A stretch of 45,941 nt of DNA, taken from Planctomycetia bacterium (GTDB lineage: Bacteria; Planctomycetota; Planctomycetia; Gemmatales; Gemmataceae). The stretch spans positions 1 to 45,941 of the forward strand of contig SYLG01000105.1 of NCBI GenBank assembly GCA_005808665.1, read 5' to 3'. Both the position numbers and the translations under genes were made by a program. Position 1 is the stretch's first letter; every line of letters begins with the position of its first letter. The notes beneath the pieces are model-generated. The model saw nothing but the letters and a program-made list of their open reading frames with translations, had not been told where the DNA came from and did no database searches. Shown here piece after piece: positions 1-10,100 of this stretch.

Positions 1-379
1 CATCAAAGACCTGGATGTGGGGACCGCCCCCGGCACCTGCTGCGGTGATGATGTCGGGTTGGTTGTCCCCATTGAGATCCGAAAGGACCACCTTTACTCC
101 GCCAGTGAAATCGGAGGAAAAAGGTTGAAATTGGTCAATGGTTTGCCCTGTGCTACTGTCAAGCAGTTTGACCAGGGGTGGAACGCCAGGTGGGGAACCA
201 ATGGCAAAAAGGTTGGATGCGAAAAGGCAGCGATCTTCGAGCGGATCCAAACGGGGAGTAAAGAGAGCGGAAACAGGATTTAGCTGCTTGAACCAAGAAG
301 AAATAAAAGGAGTTACCAGCGATTGGAGCCAGCAAATTAAGGCATGAAACCATGCGAAACGGGATCTGAGTAGGAGCAT
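1..379 (-). CDS. FG-GAP/VCBS repeat protein, N-terminal part (runs off the left edge)
   Basis: Reading the minus strand from an ATG at 379 gives 126 open codons to the window edge. The first ~25 residues are basic then hydrophobic (MLLLRSRFAWFHALICWL), compatible with an export signal or anchor. Near the edge there is a clear FG-GAP/VCBS calcium-binding loop, LSDLNGDNQPDIITAAGAGG, followed by GGPHIQVFD. Such repeats build beta-propellers in secreted or surface proteins and are very common in planctomycetes. A GAGG lies 8 nt before the ATG, supporting this start, although the frame stays open upstream past position 440. The repeat assignment is firm. The function, ligand and full length cannot be seen. 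Confidence 0.8.
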   Translation of the reverse strand, partial: MLLLRSRFAWFHALICWLQSLVTPFISSWFKQLNPVSALFTPRLDPLEDRCLFASNLFAIGSPPGVPPLVKLLDSSTGQTIDQFQPFSSDFTGGVKVVLSDLNGDNQPDIITAAGAGGGPHIQVFD

Positions 380-824
380 GGGAGCAACCTCGATCCGGCG
401 GGAAACGGAAAGCAAGACAAACAAGAGGGAAAGATAGACTGATTGCTTTGTACCACGGTTGAAACAAACCGACAAGGGGAAAAACAAGAAAAGGGAGAAA
501 AATTTTAGCCCAATTTACCCAGGTCAGACCACGAACCCCCATCATTTTCCCAAGAGATATTCAAATTCGCCTTTGAAAACTGGGACTACAAATCCTCTTT
601 TTTTCGGGACCTGGTTCAACTATTCGCCTCCTTTTTTCCAAAATAATTTCAACCGTTCAAACCAATGCAGATGGAATGGAACAATTGCAGGCAATACATT
701 TAACCGGGTCGGGACTACGGGCCATTTTGAACTCGACATACTCCCAATTTCCGGGAAAAACCTCAATCCGGATCCCAATATTGGCCAAAAAATCGTATAC
801 ACCACTCCTACTGGGTTACATGGG
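380..824. other. 445-bp stretch without a convincing gene
   Basis: This lies between the start of the FG-GAP gene and the 3' end of the next minus-strand gene. ORFs here (for example plus-strand 459-938) have no recognisable domain, and the longest overlaps the neighbouring gene antisense. I see no tRNA-like fold or terminator with a U tract. The promoter and leader of the FG-GAP gene presumably lie in the left part. Confidence 0.5.
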
Positions 825-1523
825 TTAAGGTTTTTTTGGACCAGGGGATTCGGGACCGGATTCCAATGCCATCCATTTGGAATCGAGTTTTCCGACCAAT
901 TTCAATGGACCTATTTGGACTTCACCCTTCTCCGCTAAAAACTCGACCTGTCGGGGTTGATTCATGACTTTGGGAAAAACGCTGCCAAATTGGAGTGAAC
1001 CGAATTTGACAGAGCTTTTTTGATCGTCCATTTGCCAATCAACAGCAATAGGCCTCTTTCCCAAATCCTTTAGTTTGAAGGCTTGTTGGCTTAGGTTTTT
1101 TCCTGAAACCTGAAGGATTACCTTGTTGGAGGTAGTCGTTGGTTTACCCAATACCAGCTCGATTTTATCCGTCGTTTGAACCATGGTCCCGTGGGGATTG
1201 GTGGGGAGGATCGAAGTGATAATCCGAACCTCATTCCAAACCGCCTTGTGCCGAAATATTGAGCCAACGGGCAGGGTGATTGAACCCCGTTGGAGCCTCA
1301 AGCCTTCCTGGGGAGTAAAGTCGTCAAGCTGGGATTTGCTGGCAAAGGAATAGGTCAGGTTTACCCGATTGGTTGCCTTGTCAATTTCCATTTTGCCAGC
1401 GAATCGTTTTTTTAGGGCCGCCCACTGGGGGTTATCCCCTCCGACGGGACCCTGGGCGGATCCTAATAAAGGGATCACCAGGCAAAGGGATAAAAAACAA
1501 AGGGGAAAGGCACGGCGGACCAT
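825..1523 (-). CDS. secreted hypothetical protein (232 aa)
   Basis: I do not recognise a family. The start is placed at the ATG at 1523 because GGGAGGAGG sits just upstream; an in-frame ATG at 1547 lies before that site. The N-terminus, MVRRAFPLCFLSLCLVIPLLGSA, is a standard Sec signal peptide with likely cleavage after GSA. The rest is soluble, rich in short alternating hydrophobic stretches suggestive of beta structure, and ends in a Pro/Lys-rich tail. It is the last gene of a minus-strand run behind two spermidine-synthase-like membrane proteins (41 bp after the nearer one), so it may be co-transcribed with them. A periplasmic or surface location is inferred from the signal peptide only. 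Confidence 0.75.
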   Translation of the reverse strand: MVRRAFPLCFLSLCLVIPLLGSAQGPVGGDNPQWAALKKRFAGKMEIDKATNRVNLTYSFASKSQLDDFTPQEGLRLQRGSITLPVGSIFRHKAVWNEVRIITSILPTNPHGTMVQTTDKIELVLGKPTTTSNKVILQVSGKNLSQQAFKLKDLGKRPIAVDWQMDDQKSSVKFGSLQFGSVFPKVMNQPRQVEFLAEKGEVQIGPLKLVGKLDSKWMALESGPESPGPKKP

Positions 1524-1563
1524 GACAACCTCCTCCCTGGGCCCCAAAATGGCCCAGGAAACG

Positions 1564-4500
1564 CTATCCTTCCTTGTTCAAAAAGAGAACTAACCCAACC
1601 GCAAGGAAATCCACCATTAGCCCGCAAAAGGATAAAAGGCGAGCTTTACCCGGCCGGACTCCTTGCGAGGACCCAAGCATTCCAAGTTGAACGAGAATGT
1701 CCAAACAACCAAAAACACCACCTACTAAAATCTTGTTACCAGTAATACCCAGGTTCGATTTTAGCCAATGATTGTCCAACAACATTCCACAGGGCACAGC
1801 AACCAGAATGGCAACGCCGATCAAAAGGAGGAACGAGGTGATGGATTCTCCAAGGAGAGAGATAAGGGTTTCTCCGGGGGAATATCCCGTTGAGGCAGGG
1901 TCACGAACCATCGGGAAAAGGAAGAGTGCCTTGGCAAGGGCCGCAATCAAAAGGCCCACCAAAAGCCAGATCAGGAGTGGGGAGATCTTGAAATTGCTAA
2001 AAACGCCAAGGATGTTGGAATAGTCATCCGTCCAAAGGGCCAAGTTGGGGTTGGGGGTTGGTTCCAACCAACTGGGCTCCCAAAGTTGGGCTACCCCGGC
2101 CAAAGTGGTACCCAGATTGGAAACCGGGGCAAAGGGCATTATGGCCAAGGGCTGGGCAATCCCCAAAGTGGTTCCCGTTTGAATTGCCGTATTCAAGGGC
2201 CCCATCAATCGGGACATGTCGCCTGGTTTTCGTGCCAAGGCTACCCAAGTGGAAGCACTTTTCCCAATATGATCTTCCGTGGAATCGCTATTTACCAGGA
2301 TCGCCATATTGCGTTTCTCGGCCAGGTTGGCCAGGACCGGTTCCAGTCGGAGGTACCTGTTGCTTACATGGAACACAATGATCCCATCGTCCGTCAAACG
2401 ATCGAGGTAAACGGACATGGCCTCATTGGTAAGCAGGTGAACCGGGATGGCATCCGAACTAAAGGCGTCCACTGCGATGATGGAATATTTGGTAGTCCCG
2501 GAAAATTTGGGCTTTTGCAAGGTTACCCTGGCGTCCCCCAGAATGAGATTGAGCTTGGCGCCCCTTTCGGAAGCCAATTGGGTGTAATGGAAAAATGCCT
2601 TCTTTTCATCGAAGGAAATGTCCTTCACGAGGGGATCAATATCGTAAAAGTCAAATTGTTGCCCTTCATGGGCATAGGTAGCCAAGGTGCCCGTCCCCAA
2701 GCCGATGACGGCCACCGCTGGGTAAACACCTTTGGCGTTTTTGTTGCCGTAGTTTCCAAGGACCTGACCAATTGGGCCCGTTCGATGGTAGTAGGTTAAT
2801 GGAATGTCCCTGAGGTTTTCATTTACGGGTTGCATTCCATGAAGGGTCGTTCCATGCAATAAACGGGTAAATTCCACACCCGATTCGATCTGTTTTTCAA
2901 TTTTCAAAGCACCGAAAAAACCACGGGATTGCCAAACGGCTGACTTGTCAAACATCCCGGCAAAAGTTGACCCGGCAATCACCGAGGCCACTCCAAGAGC
3001 AAATCGGATGGGCCTATCGACAAGGGTGTAACAAAGAATACAGGGCACACCATACATCAGGATGTAAAGGGCTCCCCGGAACATATCCGGCGATTGGAAC
3101 ATTTTCAGAAAGGGAATGGAACTTGGATCCGCTCCAGAGAACCAATTTTGAATGGGATAGTAAATGGTATTGGAATATACGCCAAGGTTGAGCCCTATTG
3201 TCAAAACTCCAAACGCTGCCGGCAAAGCGAGGTCAAAAACTTCGGCACCCCCCAATTTGCCACGAAACCATAGGTTTGTTGCCCAAACCACTCCAAATCC
3301 GGTGAGTAGGGCGAAAAGCCAAGCTCCCGAAATCACTTGGCTTGATCCATCCCTATCCACACTTCGGATGGTAATGAACACCATGGTAAAAAACACGGCC
3401 CCTACAGCTAATAACAGATCGGCAAACCGGGTGAATGAAGTATCCGCCGCCACTCCTAGCGGGGGAACCAGCATACAGGCAACCACCAGGGCAACCTGAT
3501 ATTCCGCAATGGTGGGGAAAAGCATCGGGGCAAGCAACCCGTTAAATAGCCCACCCACAACACCACCAAGCGACATATACAGGTAAAAGGAAGTCAGGTT
3601 TTCCGGAGCTGGCCTACTTCGGGCCAGCTCGCCATGACAAACCATGGAGACTAAAAACAAGACAGCAAGGTGGACCCCGATCAGGTTCATGATGTCCTGA
3701 CCCGGTTTGATGCCTAAAAGCATGAGAAAGAGCAAAAGAAGCACCCCAAGAGGCATCAACAAAATCATCGTGAAATGGACCCCGGAGGGGATCCGGGCAA
3801 AAACCAGGATGAATGACAAAAGGTAGATGGCCAAAGGGGCAACCCAAAGGAGGGGGATTGCGGCAATGTCTGTGGTCATGTAGGTGGTGGCACCAAGCAT
3901 CAAACTGGACGGTACGGCCCCCAAAAATATCCATCGAAGTATGATGGACCGAGGTACCGATGCAACCGGGTAAAGCGATGCTTGTGGAGATACTTCACGA
4001 ACCGATTCAGGGGCGGTTCTCAATAGCCAGGCGCAAATCCCTGTAAAGAGTACCAAAACACCATATCCCAATCCCCAACCCCAACGCTGTTGTTCCAGGG
4101 TAAGGTAGGGTTCGACAAAAGCAGGATAACCAATGAGGGCAATCATGCTACCCAGGTTGCTTGCCGCATAAAGAAAATAGGGATCTGAGGCGGCTGGGTG
4201 TCCAGTCCGGCTAAACCACCGTTGCAAAAGGGGTGCGCTTGCGGAAACAATGAAAAAAGGAATACCCGCCGAAAGAAACAAAACACCCAGAAGCTTCGGG
4301 ATGAGATAGCTCTCGGTGTCGGCAAGCAAGTCTTCGTGAATCGTGATTGGAAAAACAAAAAGAAAGGGAATCAACATGAGGCCAAGGTGAATCAAACTCT
4401 GGCGTCTCACCCCCAGGAACCTTGTGGAAAAGTGGGCGTAGGAATACCCTCCCAAAAGAAGGGCCTGGAAAAACACCATGCAGGTGTTCCATACGGCTGG

Positions 4501-4620
4501 AGTCCCACCAAGGAGGGGCAGGATCAATTTGCCCACCATCGGTTGCACCATAAACAGCAAAAGGGCGCTGGTGAACAGGGTCAAAGTAAATGCAAAGAGT
4601 GTTAAAAAAGCCGATTTCAC
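1564..4620 (-). CDS. membrane-fused spermidine-synthase-like protein, long paralogue (1018 aa)
   Basis: The N-terminal half (about 1-560) is a multi-pass membrane region opening with SALLLFMVQPMVGKLILPLL, the hallmark of fused MFS/spermidine-synthase-like proteins. The second half is a Rossmann methyltransferase-like domain. It has the nucleotide-binding loop VIGLGTGTLA at 638-647, an acidic strand end (DFYDID), GDAR at 695-698, and VDAFSSDAIPVHLL with Asp718 at the position of the spermidine synthase catalytic Asp. WTDDYSN near 863 is typical of the family. Unlike the neighbour it adds about 140 residues with several further membrane helices at the C-terminus. The start is GTG at 4620. It lies 36 bp downstream of its 815-aa paralogue, suggesting duplication and co-transcription. 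True polyamine synthesis is unproven, and the substrate may differ. Confidence 0.85.
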   Translation of the reverse strand: MKSAFLTLFAFTLTLFTSALLLFMVQPMVGKLILPLLGGTPAVWNTCMVFFQALLLGGYSYAHFSTRFLGVRRQSLIHLGLMLIPFLFVFPITIHEDLLADTESYLIPKLLGVLFLSAGIPFFIVSASAPLLQRWFSRTGHPAASDPYFLYAASNLGSMIALIGYPAFVEPYLTLEQQRWGWGLGYGVLVLFTGICAWLLRTAPESVREVSPQASLYPVASVPRSIILRWIFLGAVPSSLMLGATTYMTTDIAAIPLLWVAPLAIYLLSFILVFARIPSGVHFTMILLMPLGVLLLLFLMLLGIKPGQDIMNLIGVHLAVLFLVSMVCHGELARSRPAPENLTSFYLYMSLGGVVGGLFNGLLAPMLFPTIAEYQVALVVACMLVPPLGVAADTSFTRFADLLLAVGAVFFTMVFITIRSVDRDGSSQVISGAWLFALLTGFGVVWATNLWFRGKLGGAEVFDLALPAAFGVLTIGLNLGVYSNTIYYPIQNWFSGADPSSIPFLKMFQSPDMFRGALYILMYGVPCILCYTLVDRPIRFALGVASVIAGSTFAGMFDKSAVWQSRGFFGALKIEKQIESGVEFTRLLHGTTLHGMQPVNENLRDIPLTYYHRTGPIGQVLGNYGNKNAKGVYPAVAVIGLGTGTLATYAHEGQQFDFYDIDPLVKDISFDEKKAFFHYTQLASERGAKLNLILGDARVTLQKPKFSGTTKYSIIAVDAFSSDAIPVHLLTNEAMSVYLDRLTDDGIIVFHVSNRYLRLEPVLANLAEKRNMAILVNSDSTEDHIGKSASTWVALARKPGDMSRLMGPLNTAIQTGTTLGIAQPLAIMPFAPVSNLGTTLAGVAQLWEPSWLEPTPNPNLALWTDDYSNILGVFSNFKISPLLIWLLVGLLIAALAKALFLFPMVRDPASTGYSPGETLISLLGESITSFLLLIGVAILVAVPCGMLLDNHWLKSNLGITGNKILVGGVFGCLDILVQLGMLGSSQGVRPGKARLLSFCGLMVDFLAVGLVLFLNKEG

Positions 4621-4656
4621 GGGAGTTTTCCAGTTGTCAAGTGTGAAAAAAGGGGC

Positions 4657-7104
4657 CTATTTCAGAATCCCCGGGAGATTGGAATAATCATCCGTCCACA
4701 CCCCAAAATCCCTATCAGGATTCAGGGGTGACCACTTTTCGGTCCAATTTTCGCCGTTGCGTTCAAAGGTGGATTCCATTTTGGCCAAAGAGGCAAAGGC
4801 GGAGGGAGAAGGTGTCATAACCACCCAATTGGTTCCATATTTGACCTCCTCGGCATGTTCAAATCCCCCTTGAATCATAGCCTTCATGCCCACTGCCACA
4901 GCCATGTTTCCCAGGACAGGTTCAAAATTCAAATACCGGTTGGCAATGTTTATGACCACAATTCCCTCCGGGGTGAGCTTGGATTTGTAGATTTCAAAGG
5001 CCTCTTTGGTGAGAAGGTGAACCGGTACGGCATCCGAGGTAAAAGCATCCATGAATATCAAGTCATATTTGCCATCCTGGGCCTGGTTCAGTTTGCGCCG
5101 GCCATCACCTAGCTGAATGTTGATTTTCACACCTCGACGGATCGCATCCGGAATAAAAGTGAAAAGGTCCTCCCTCCTGGTTGCAACCTCTACCACCGCA
5201 GGATCAATCTCAAAAAGATCAAGTGACCAATTGGTTTCCATGTAGGCCGCCAAGGTCCCCGTACCCACACCCAAAACACCAACATTAAGGGGGCGTTTCA
5301 GGGTGTTTGCTTTTTCCCGCATGGTTTCGAAAAGCTGGCCAATGGCACCCTTGTTGTGGAAGTAGGTTACTGTATCCCTTCGCCTTGCAATAGGTTCAAA
5401 GGCCTGCATGCCATGATTGGTCGTTCCATGAAGGAGTTTGTGATAAAGGGTACCATCTTTTTCTTTTTCGGCAATGATTTGAAAGGTACCAAAAAAGTTG
5501 CGTTCCTCATGGAGAATATCCAAATTTTTCGGAAGTTGTTCAAGAATGTGATCGCGTAAAAAGGCGGTCGGGATCCATTTGGTAATCCACTCGCGACCTG
5601 TTTCGAGGGGAAGGTAGTTAATGGCCAAAAGAAGTCCCCCAGATGCCAAACCAAATACAAATGTCAACCAGGTGAAGCCCTGTTGAAGACGCCGGGAAAG
5701 GACACTTTGGCCAGCTACCTGAATGACCGGGAGCATAAGGCAAGCCATTACGGCCATGAGTGGATATTCCACCACTTTGTGAAAAAGGACAGGAGCAATG
5801 ACTGTGTTGAATATTCCACCCAAAACGCCACCAAAAGACATCGCCAAATAGAAAAGGGTCAGATGGTCCACCGAGGGCCTCGTGCGGGCCAACTCGCCAT
5901 GGCAAACCATGGAGACCAGGAAAAGCAGAAGCAGGTGAACGGTTATGATTTCCACCTCACCAAGGCCGAGGGAATCCCGTAAAGCTGGGGCAAAAATGGT
6001 TCCCAAAATGCCAAAGGGAAGGAGGATAATCATCAGGTTGTGTTGACTTACAAAAGACCTGGAGGCAATTCCGGCTCCCAATAGGGAAAAACCAACAAAA
6101 AAGAACTCAACCAAACGCAAAGTGCCTCCTGTTCGAAGGAAGTCACCTAACCAACTGGGAAAGCCGTCTTCCTGAAGGGTAAATGCAGAAGCGGGGCCTT
6201 TAAACAGGAAAAGGAAATAGGTTGTGAGACCAAGGATTACCGGGCCGGTAAGCCAAAGGGGAATGCGGGAAAAAACCAAAATGAAACTAAGAAGGTAAAG
6301 GGCCAGGGGGAGGATCCAAAGCAAAGGAATGGCGGCAATGTCGGTGGTGATGTAGGTGGTGACTCCCAACATGACACTGGAAGGAACCATGCCTAAAACG
6401 GTCCAACATAGTATTTTTGACAGGGCCATTTTTTCAGAAGGGGCGGTTTCGGTATCCGGTCCCTTCTCATTCTCTGGCCTTAAGGAACCCATGGCAAATT
6501 TGCCCGTCCAAAGGATGAGGCCTGACAAAACCACAAATCCCATGAGCCAGGCAATACCCTGTCCAAAAACGCCAATCTTTGGTTCCACCCAAAAAGGGTA
6601 GGCAAGCAAAGCTACCATACTGCCAAGATTGCTGGCCCCATAAAGAAAGTAAGGATCGGTTGCATCCGGGTGATTTGTTTTGGAAAACCACCTTTGCAGC
6701 AAGGGGGCAGTGGCGGCAACCGCAAAAAAAGGAAAACCAGCCGAAAAGAACAGCACCAAAAGTAACCAGGGGACAGGGCTGGTCGCTTCCGGGGGCGGAT
6801 AGATTTGGGCTAGTGGGGCTATATCAAAACGAAGGAGAGCCAACGGGATCAGGGCCAGCGCCAAAACGATTCCATGAATCCGCCATTGTTTGGGAAGGTC
6901 AAACGATTTTCCAAGATAATGGGCATATCCATAGCCCGCAAGCAAAAGGGCCTGAAAAAACATCATGCAGGTATTCCATACCGCAGGCGTGCCTCCCAAC
7001 CAGGGAAGCAGGATCTTGCCCACCATGGGCTGTACAGCAAACAAAAGGAGGGCACTTGCCAAAAGTGTGAGGGCGAATGACCCGAGGAGCATAAACGGTC
7101 GCAA
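4657..7104 (-). CDS. membrane-fused spermidine-synthase-like protein, short paralogue (815 aa)
   Basis: It has the same architecture as the gene that follows. A multi-pass region (about 1-500) begins with SALLLFAVQPMVGKILLPWL and carries PYFLYGASNLGSM and FLVSMVCHGELARTRP, both shared almost word for word with the 1018-aa paralogue. A Rossmann domain follows, with VLGVGTGTLA at 610-619, FEIDP, GDGRR, and MDAFTSDAVPVHLL with Asp686. It ends shortly after WTDDYSN, so it lacks the extra C-terminal helices of its neighbour. The start is TTG at 7104, which matches the paralogue's N-terminal length; an ATG at 7092 is possible, and neither has a strong Shine-Dalgarno site. The probable role is transfer chemistry at the membrane using an S-adenosylmethionine-like donor. 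The substrate is unknown. Confidence 0.85.
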   Translation of the reverse strand: MRPFMLLGSFALTLLASALLLFAVQPMVGKILLPWLGGTPAVWNTCMMFFQALLLAGYGYAHYLGKSFDLPKQWRIHGIVLALALIPLALLRFDIAPLAQIYPPPEATSPVPWLLLVLFFSAGFPFFAVAATAPLLQRWFSKTNHPDATDPYFLYGASNLGSMVALLAYPFWVEPKIGVFGQGIAWLMGFVVLSGLILWTGKFAMGSLRPENEKGPDTETAPSEKMALSKILCWTVLGMVPSSVMLGVTTYITTDIAAIPLLWILPLALYLLSFILVFSRIPLWLTGPVILGLTTYFLFLFKGPASAFTLQEDGFPSWLGDFLRTGGTLRLVEFFFVGFSLLGAGIASRSFVSQHNLMIILLPFGILGTIFAPALRDSLGLGEVEIITVHLLLLFLVSMVCHGELARTRPSVDHLTLFYLAMSFGGVLGGIFNTVIAPVLFHKVVEYPLMAVMACLMLPVIQVAGQSVLSRRLQQGFTWLTFVFGLASGGLLLAINYLPLETGREWITKWIPTAFLRDHILEQLPKNLDILHEERNFFGTFQIIAEKEKDGTLYHKLLHGTTNHGMQAFEPIARRRDTVTYFHNKGAIGQLFETMREKANTLKRPLNVGVLGVGTGTLAAYMETNWSLDLFEIDPAVVEVATRREDLFTFIPDAIRRGVKINIQLGDGRRKLNQAQDGKYDLIFMDAFTSDAVPVHLLTKEAFEIYKSKLTPEGIVVINIANRYLNFEPVLGNMAVAVGMKAMIQGGFEHAEEVKYGTNWVVMTPSPSAFASLAKMESTFERNGENWTEKWSPLNPDRDFGVWTDDYSNLPGILK

Positions 7105-7188
7105 GGGTCGGTCCCCAAATCACAAGGAGAGGGAATTACAAAGTCGTATTATGGGGAGTCTTGTCAAAAAGGGTAGGCTATTAATGGT

Positions 7189-10100
7189 TTATTTCATTTT
7201 CCTAATGGGTTGGTCCCAAAATTGAACCCATGATGTCCATTCCGGTGTTTTTTTCCTGGCGTCCATTTCATCCAAATCTATCAGATAGTTCGTTGGTCCA
7301 GCATCATTTAGTACCCTCAATGGTTGATCACGGGTATCAAGCTCAAAAGTAGGAATATGGTTTTGGCCCGGAACCAAAAGCAGATGACCATCGGTCTGCC
7401 AAGGTTTTCCACCTGTTTTTGGGAGGTCGCTTTGACGGATTTGCAGACCCAGGGCAGCATCGAGGCCTTCCAGGTTTTTTTCAACCAGGTCGCTTTGGAT
7501 TTCTTCCTCACGGAATAACCAACAACGGTGATCAATGATTTCATAGGCCATGCAGTATGCCGGCTTTTGCTCGGTTGACAAATGAAGACAAACTCCCCGA
7601 ATTCCCAATCGGTGGAAGGAGATTCGGGGAACACCCTTCCCGGAAGTATTTCCGGTCAATTGGGAAAGTTCATCGCCGTGACGATGAAAAATCAAGGCAA
7701 GCTTTTCCTTGTGGTGGGCAATTTCCGAAAGGATACGCAACCTTTTAATGCCCGTGGCATGTCTAAGTCGCCGGTAGGCTTTTGCCAAAGTCCCCGAATG
7801 AAATCCAGGTGAAAAAAGGGAAAGGAACGATTCTCCGTGAGAGCCAATCCGTAGGCGTCCCAGTCGATTGGGACGGTTGGCATCATAGATACGCCAATTT
7901 TCCTTGAGTTCCCAAACCATGAATCCAAAAAACCCGGGGACTCCAAAAACAAACAAAAGGGAGGTGGTGTAGGCCACTGCTTTGTCCAAGCCCAATTGTT
8001 CCAGTTGGCCGGCAATGGGAACAACCAAAACCAACATGAATTTGTGGCCAATGGTTACGGTCGGAAAATGTTTGATGGGGTTGATTTGAGGTTCGATCAA
8101 AACGGTGACGGCAAAGCGGAGGAACCACAATACAGGTTGAAAAATGGCCCCGAGGATTCCCTTGAATACAAGAGAAGCCCCTTTTGTTTCGGCCTTGGGC
8201 CTGAGCCATTCATTGATTCCCAAAAGGACGATGGAAACCCAATCCATCACCTGCCTGGCCAACCAGGCAAACCAGGCGGCTACCCGATAAAGCGATTGAA
8301 TGCCAAATTCGTGCATCCATTCCCCAAACAGGTCCCATAACCAGGCATTTGCCCGAATAAAAGGTCGGCTTGCAAAAATGGCCATCAAAATGCCAAATAC
8401 CAAAAACTTGAGGATTGGGCCAAAGCCCAGGGAAGCTAGCCGACCTGCCACCAGCCAGTAAACCAGGGCAGCAATCAGTAAGGGTTTAAACCCCAAGGTC
8501 CATAACCACCGAATCGGAGGGAGACCCAAAACCGTTTGGACTATGGGTGTGCGGAAAATAGTTCCCGGGATCGTCCAGAAAATGAATCGAAACCCTTTGG
8601 CAAAGTGGGAGAAAAAGGATATTGTAAGGCGTTTTACAAGACCGACATGCAGGAGGAATAGGAAATAAAGAAAGGTAATCGCCAGCAGGGGGGGGCTTCC
8701 CAGGACAATTCGTTTCTCCACCTCCCCTTTGTGGTTGGCATGATCCTCCACCGAAGCCAAAACCGGGGTCGTCCAGGAGGTGGTTTCAAAGGTTGGAAGG
8801 TGGGCCGCCTCGGATTCCAGGCAGGCATCATAAAGTTCAGGATTACGGCTGACAAAACCGGCGAACTTGAGGAGTTCTTCGTGCATGTATTGGGGAAATT
8901 TCCAGAGGACAATTGTCATCAATAAGGGCAGGATGGCCCAAAGCAGGACGAAACGCCCCGTGGCGGTTGCATAAAAAAGCGAACTTAAAGCCTCAAGACC
9001 CGTTGTATAAAGCTCTCCGGGCCGGTACGCCCCGGGTACATGCCGTGCCATGGCTTTATCCAAATTGCGCAAGGGATCCCCCCGCCACCAACCGGAAACA
9101 CCCGTCAAATCAGGCAACTTCAACTCATTTCGGGCCAAAATGTCGCGAAGGTCTCCGAACGAAAGCTGCCTGGATTGCAGTAGGCGCTCCACCATCTCTT
9201 CAATAATCGCATTTCTTGCCGCCTTCTCGACCACGAGGGTTGGGTTAAAGGAAGCGTCTTCCATGGCCTTTTGAAACAGGGGTGAAAAAGTATTTCGTAT
9301 CTGAATTTCCAAACGATGAATGGAGGCATCAAGTTGGGCAAGGATTGCCCCGATGACGGGCTCGCCCAGGTCGGACCGGAGAATGAAAAGCTTTGCCTTT
9401 TGAAGGCAACCCCTGGCGGATAGCAATTCCACCCCGGGCAATTCTTTTCGGAGTGGGCCTTTGCACATGGAAAGGAGCCAACTCCAGGGACGAAGTTCAC
9501 TTGGTTTTTGGGAAAGCATCACCCGAGCATCAAAGACGGCATGGAGTGCCTGGAACTCGGGCCCTCCCGAGGCCTTTTGATTTGCTGCAAGGTCAAGCCA
9601 ATGAAGGGCCCAATCGGGAACCACCCCACCAACTTCAAATAACCCTTCACCCCCAAGTGTTTGGGCCAGTTGTTTCCAGGCAGCCTTATGCATGCGGCCC
9701 CGGGACCTGGTCGGTTCAACCAGCGAGGCGTCCAAATAGGTTAAAGCCGCTTCAAAATATCGTCCTTCGGTTTCATGGCGTTTGGCAGACCGAATACAAT
9801 TGTCGTATTCCCGACCATCAAATTCCCGATCGGCAGGAACAAATGTTTTTTCAGGTGAAAGGGTACGAAGGGTTGCCGGGTGAATCGCCCCATCTGGCCT
9901 GCTAGCGGAAAGGTGTTCCCGGGGGCTTCCCACGAGGGACACCAAATCCTGGATCCGACCTGGTTCAAGAAGGGGAAACCACTCCCTGACCCGATCCGTT
10001 TCAAAAACCAAAAGTTCCAATACCACGGACAAAAACTCTTCCAACACCTGACCTGTTTCGGCATCGGACCCAATGAGATTTTCTTCCAACAGAACCGTTC

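Noticed and set aside
459-938. 159-aa plus-strand ORF
   Set aside because: No domain or ribosome site, composition unlike a protein, and its end is antisense to the secreted-protein gene.
7105-7188. TTGACA on the minus strand as a promoter for the spermidine-synthase-like genes
   Set aside because: No acceptable -10 box at 16-18 bp spacing.
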